Made by a program: the position numbers and the translations under genes
The notes under the pieces: model-generated
What the model was told of the DNA's origin: nothing
Database searches by the model: none
What the model saw: the letters and a program-made list of their open reading frames with translations, nothing else
Shown here: positions 5,140 to 7,113 of the stretch, one piece after another
How positions within the stretch are numbered: position 1 is the stretch's first letter
How the letters are laid out: each line of letters starts with the position of its first letter
Source: a bacterium
GTDB lineage: Bacteria > Bacillota_I > Bacilli_A > RF39 > UBA660
Assembly (NCBI GenBank): GCA_004560915.1
Contig: SFTR01000055.1
Span: forward strand, 1-7,113
DNA: 7,113 nucleotides
Reading direction: 5' to 3'

Positions 5140-7113
5140 AAAATATTTCTTAACATCACTATTAGATAATCCAAAATATGATTTAGCATACTTAACTATA
5201 TATGAATTTCTACTTTTAGCATATTTTTTCATAGAATCTATTGAATCTTCCCAATTACTATAAGAATTATTCCATCTATTTGCATTTCTCTTAAATTCAT
5301 CTTTTCCTATAGTATTAACTATATCATCTATTCTTTTGTTAACGTTTTTATATGCCCAAGTATTATTTAAATTATATGATAAACGTTCTACAAAAGTTTT
5401 TTTAAACTCATCATTCTTCATCATATTTCTAAGTAAAACAGTTGGAAAATTCCAAGATCCCATACCAGAAACATTAGTATATTCTTTAAATGAATCTTTA
5501 TTTGTTCTAAAGAAACCTGAATCTAAATCATAGAATATATATTTCCATTTACCACTATCTACTAAAGGATTACTAAAATAACGAGTATTTAATATATCAT
5601 AATTAGCTGTATATATCTCACCAATCCAAAAATCTATAAAACTTTGAACATCTATTTGTTCTTTAACTTTTTCATAGTTTTTACTATTACTAAGACTATT
5701 ATTATTGATGAAATTAATCATTGACTTATATTTTTTATCAGTACCACTCTTAACTTCACCATCTATTCTAAGAATACTTGTTTCTTCTTTTGTAGCTTTA
5801 ACATTATAATGATTTGATACAAATGTTTCATCAACTTTTTCACGTATAAAGTATATTCCCCAATATTCTCCATTTATATATAGAATAATAGGTACATAAT
5901 CTTGAACATCTACATCAGTATATTCACCCATAAGAGACGTTGCTACTACGTCTTTAATAATAGCTCTTTTATCATATTGAAATTCATCTTGACTACCAGT
6001 ACGAAGTACTAATGAATCAAAAACAGAACTATCTACATTTTTAAATACTTTATATTTAAGTTTAGCATCTCCATATTTCTTTTTAAATTTAATTTCATAA
6101 CTTTTCTTTTTATAACTTCTAGTTGAACCACCAAATAATTTAAGTCCAACATTTATACTAAACCCTTCACCATCTTTATCAAAGTATTCTACGTATCCAT
6201 GTTCTTGTACTTTACTATTTAAACTAGTATTATTATTTACTTTTCTAAGTTTCTTTTGATCCATTACAAGTGACATAACAGATACTTTATGGCTATTATC
6301 AAGTATATATGAGTAAGTATTAACTTCACTAGATAATTTACCAGATTCTTTACTCATTATTCTTAAAACAGTAGTCTTCTTAATAGTAAGAGGACTACTG
6401 TATACTTTAGAAGATGTAGTTGGTTCTGAGCCATCTAACGTATAATAAATTTTTCCACTTCCTGTAAGAGTTATTTTATATTCCTTATTTGGTTCATATA
6501 CTCCAGACTTTATATCAGAAGTAGGTACATAACTTACAGCTTCAGTACCACCATTATTCTTACCCCCAGGAGTTGGTTTACTAAAGTATTGTATAGATGA
6601 ACCATTTCTACCCATTGAATATCCTAAAGGCACATTAGCCACCATTATAGAATCAATTATTTCATCACTCTTAGTTAAATATACAGCATCAGTATCTCCT
6701 AATTTAAATGATGTATGTTGATATTTACTATTAGATAGTTTTGTATCACCTGATGCCATAACTATATAGTATTCTCCACTCTTAAGTTCAACTTTAGGAA
6801 GTCTATAAGAGCATATTGTATTATCATTAGTAGTTAAACAATAATCATTAAGTTTTATAGTTTTACCACTATTATTATATAGTTCAATCCAATCATAGTA
6901 ATTACCACCATTTTGTTCTAAATAAGAATAATTATTATTCATAACTTCACTAATCACTAAATCTTTAGGTGTACTTAAATATTTCTTTTGAAATGACTTA
7001 ATACCATCAACATTATTTTGATATCCAGGGCTTATTGCATTATTTTGTAAGAATTTTCCATTTTCTTTAATGTATCCTATACCATTAGGTAAATTCTTAT
7101 ATTCTACTTTATC
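5125..7113 (-). CDS. CotH-family kinase with lamin-tail and chitobiase-C-like domains (5' end outside window)
   Basis: CotH proteins have an atypical protein-kinase fold; Bacillus CotH phosphorylates spore-coat proteins. The frame is open from TGA 5125 to the window edge, giving 662 visible residues. Residues 1-36 look like the end of one lamin-tail domain (LTD). Residues 50-187 are a full LTD opening with LVISEV and DWIELYNN. Residues 203-271 are chitobiase-C-like (YYTLDGSEPT), and about 274-650 is the CotH kinase. Kinase motifs present are GGSTRSYKKKSYEIKF (328-343), LRTGSQDE (370-377), GIYFIREKVDETF (419-431), NYDILNTRYF (504-513) with candidate catalytic D506, and YDLDSGFF (528-535) with metal-binding candidates D529 and D531. 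The GTG at 6957 is not a real start: it falls in the first LTD strand, has no ribosome site, and homologous protein continues upstream. LTD and chitobiase-C domains suggest secretion, but the signal peptide lies outside the window. The substrate is unknown; neighbouring membrane proteins are candidates. Confidence 0.95.
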   Translation of the reverse strand, partial: DKVEYKNLPNGIGYIKENGKFLQNNAISPGYQNNVDGIKSFQKKYLSTPKDLVISEVMNNNYSYLEQNGGNYYDWIELYNNSGKTIKLNDYCLTTNDNTICSYRLPKVELKSGEYYIVMASGDTKLSNSKYQHTSFKLGDTDAVYLTKSDEIIDSIMVANVPLGYSMGRNGSSIQYFSKPTPGGKNNGGTEAVSYVPTSDIKSGVYEPNKEYKITLTGSGKIYYTLDGSEPTTSSKVYSSPLTIKKTTVLRIMSKESGKLSSEVNTYSYILDNSHKVSVMSLVMDQKKLRKVNNNTSLNSKVQEHGYVEYFDKDGEGFSINVGLKLFGGSTRSYKKKSYEIKFKKKYGDAKLKYKVFKNVDSSVFDSLVLRTGSQDEFQYDKRAIIKDVVATSLMGEYTDVDVQDYVPIILYINGEYWGIYFIREKVDETFVSNHYNVKATKEETSILRIDGEVKSGTDKKYKSMINFINNNSLSNSKNYEKVKEQIDVQSFIDFWIGEIYTANYDILNTRYFSNPLVDSGKWKYIFYDLDSGFFRTNKDSFKEYTNVSGMGSWNFPTVLLRNMMKNDEFKKTFVERLSYNLNNTWAYKNVNKRIDDIVNTIGKDEFKRNANRWNNSYSNWEDSIDSMKKYAKSRNSYIVKYAKSYFGLSNSDVKKYFGDVE
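6553..6966 (-). other. Complete lamin-tail domain within the CotH-family protein
   Basis: Residues 50-187 of the visible protein have the immunoglobulin-like lamin-tail pattern: LVISEVM, DWIELYNNSGKTIKLNDY, LKSGEYYIVMASG, then a C-terminal PGGKN. The domain contains the only two cysteines I found in the visible protein (92 and 101), which could form a disulfide outside the cell. Lamin-tail domains are typical of secreted or surface bacterial proteins. Confidence 0.82.
7006..7113 (-). other. C-terminal remnant of an upstream lamin-tail domain in the CotH-family protein
   Basis: The first 36 visible residues contain LPNGIGYIKENGKF and ISPGYQN. They line up with VPLGYSMGRNGSSIQYF and PTPGGKN at the end of the complete lamin-tail domain further along. 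This indicates at least two lamin-tail domains in tandem, and that the protein extends well beyond the window. Confidence 0.72.

Noticed and set aside
5336..5533. 65-codon plus-strand open frame
   Set aside because: It is antisense to the conserved kinase domain of the CotH-family gene, and the minus-strand protein explains the sequence fully.

Overview
The window is AT-rich and carries genes on the minus strand only. Seven genes are packed end to end: gaps are 8-11 bp, and two junctions overlap. I see no RNA gene, mobile element, CRISPR array or terminator, and no gene-free stretch longer than 11 bp. Both terminal genes run off the window. The strong AGGAG ribosome sites, A/T-ending codons, TGG at the tryptophan codons I checked and TGA used as a stop point to a low-GC Bacillota using the standard code. 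The gene content resembles uncultured gut Bacilli/Erysipelotrichia-type or clostridial genomes; that placement is inference.

In transcription order (right to left on the given strand): (1) 7113-5125, a secreted-type CotH-family kinase with tandem lamin-tail domains and a chitobiase-C-like domain, its 5' end outside the window; (2) 5128-4442, a VTC-domain polyphosphate polymerase homologue; (3) 4432-3749, a DUF4956 membrane protein; (4) 3740-2361, a single-pass membrane protein whose outer part is an internally duplicated DUF6273-like domain; (5) 2374-1307, a membrane-anchored phosphodiester glycosidase (NAGPA family); (6) 1298-741, a P-loop deoxynucleoside-monophosphate-kinase-like protein; (7) 729-1, phosphoglycerate kinase, with its 3' end outside the window.

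Genes 1-3 form a trio I know as recurring neighbours in Bacillota and other bacteria. Genes 4 and 5 add two proteins with short basic cytoplasmic N-termini, one membrane helix and a large outer domain. Together, 1-5 look like a cell-envelope system in which several members handle phosphate: a cytoplasmic polymerase that would use ATP, a membrane partner, an outer protein kinase, and an outer enzyme that cleaves sugar phosphodiesters. The product and substrate are unknown. Genes 6 and 7 are nucleotide and glycolytic enzymes that appear to be translated from the same message; no promoter or terminator separates them from the envelope genes.

Two start sites need care. The DUF4956 gene should start at ATG 4432, not TTG 4438. 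The CotH reading frame does not start at the GTG at 6957 but stays open to the window edge.
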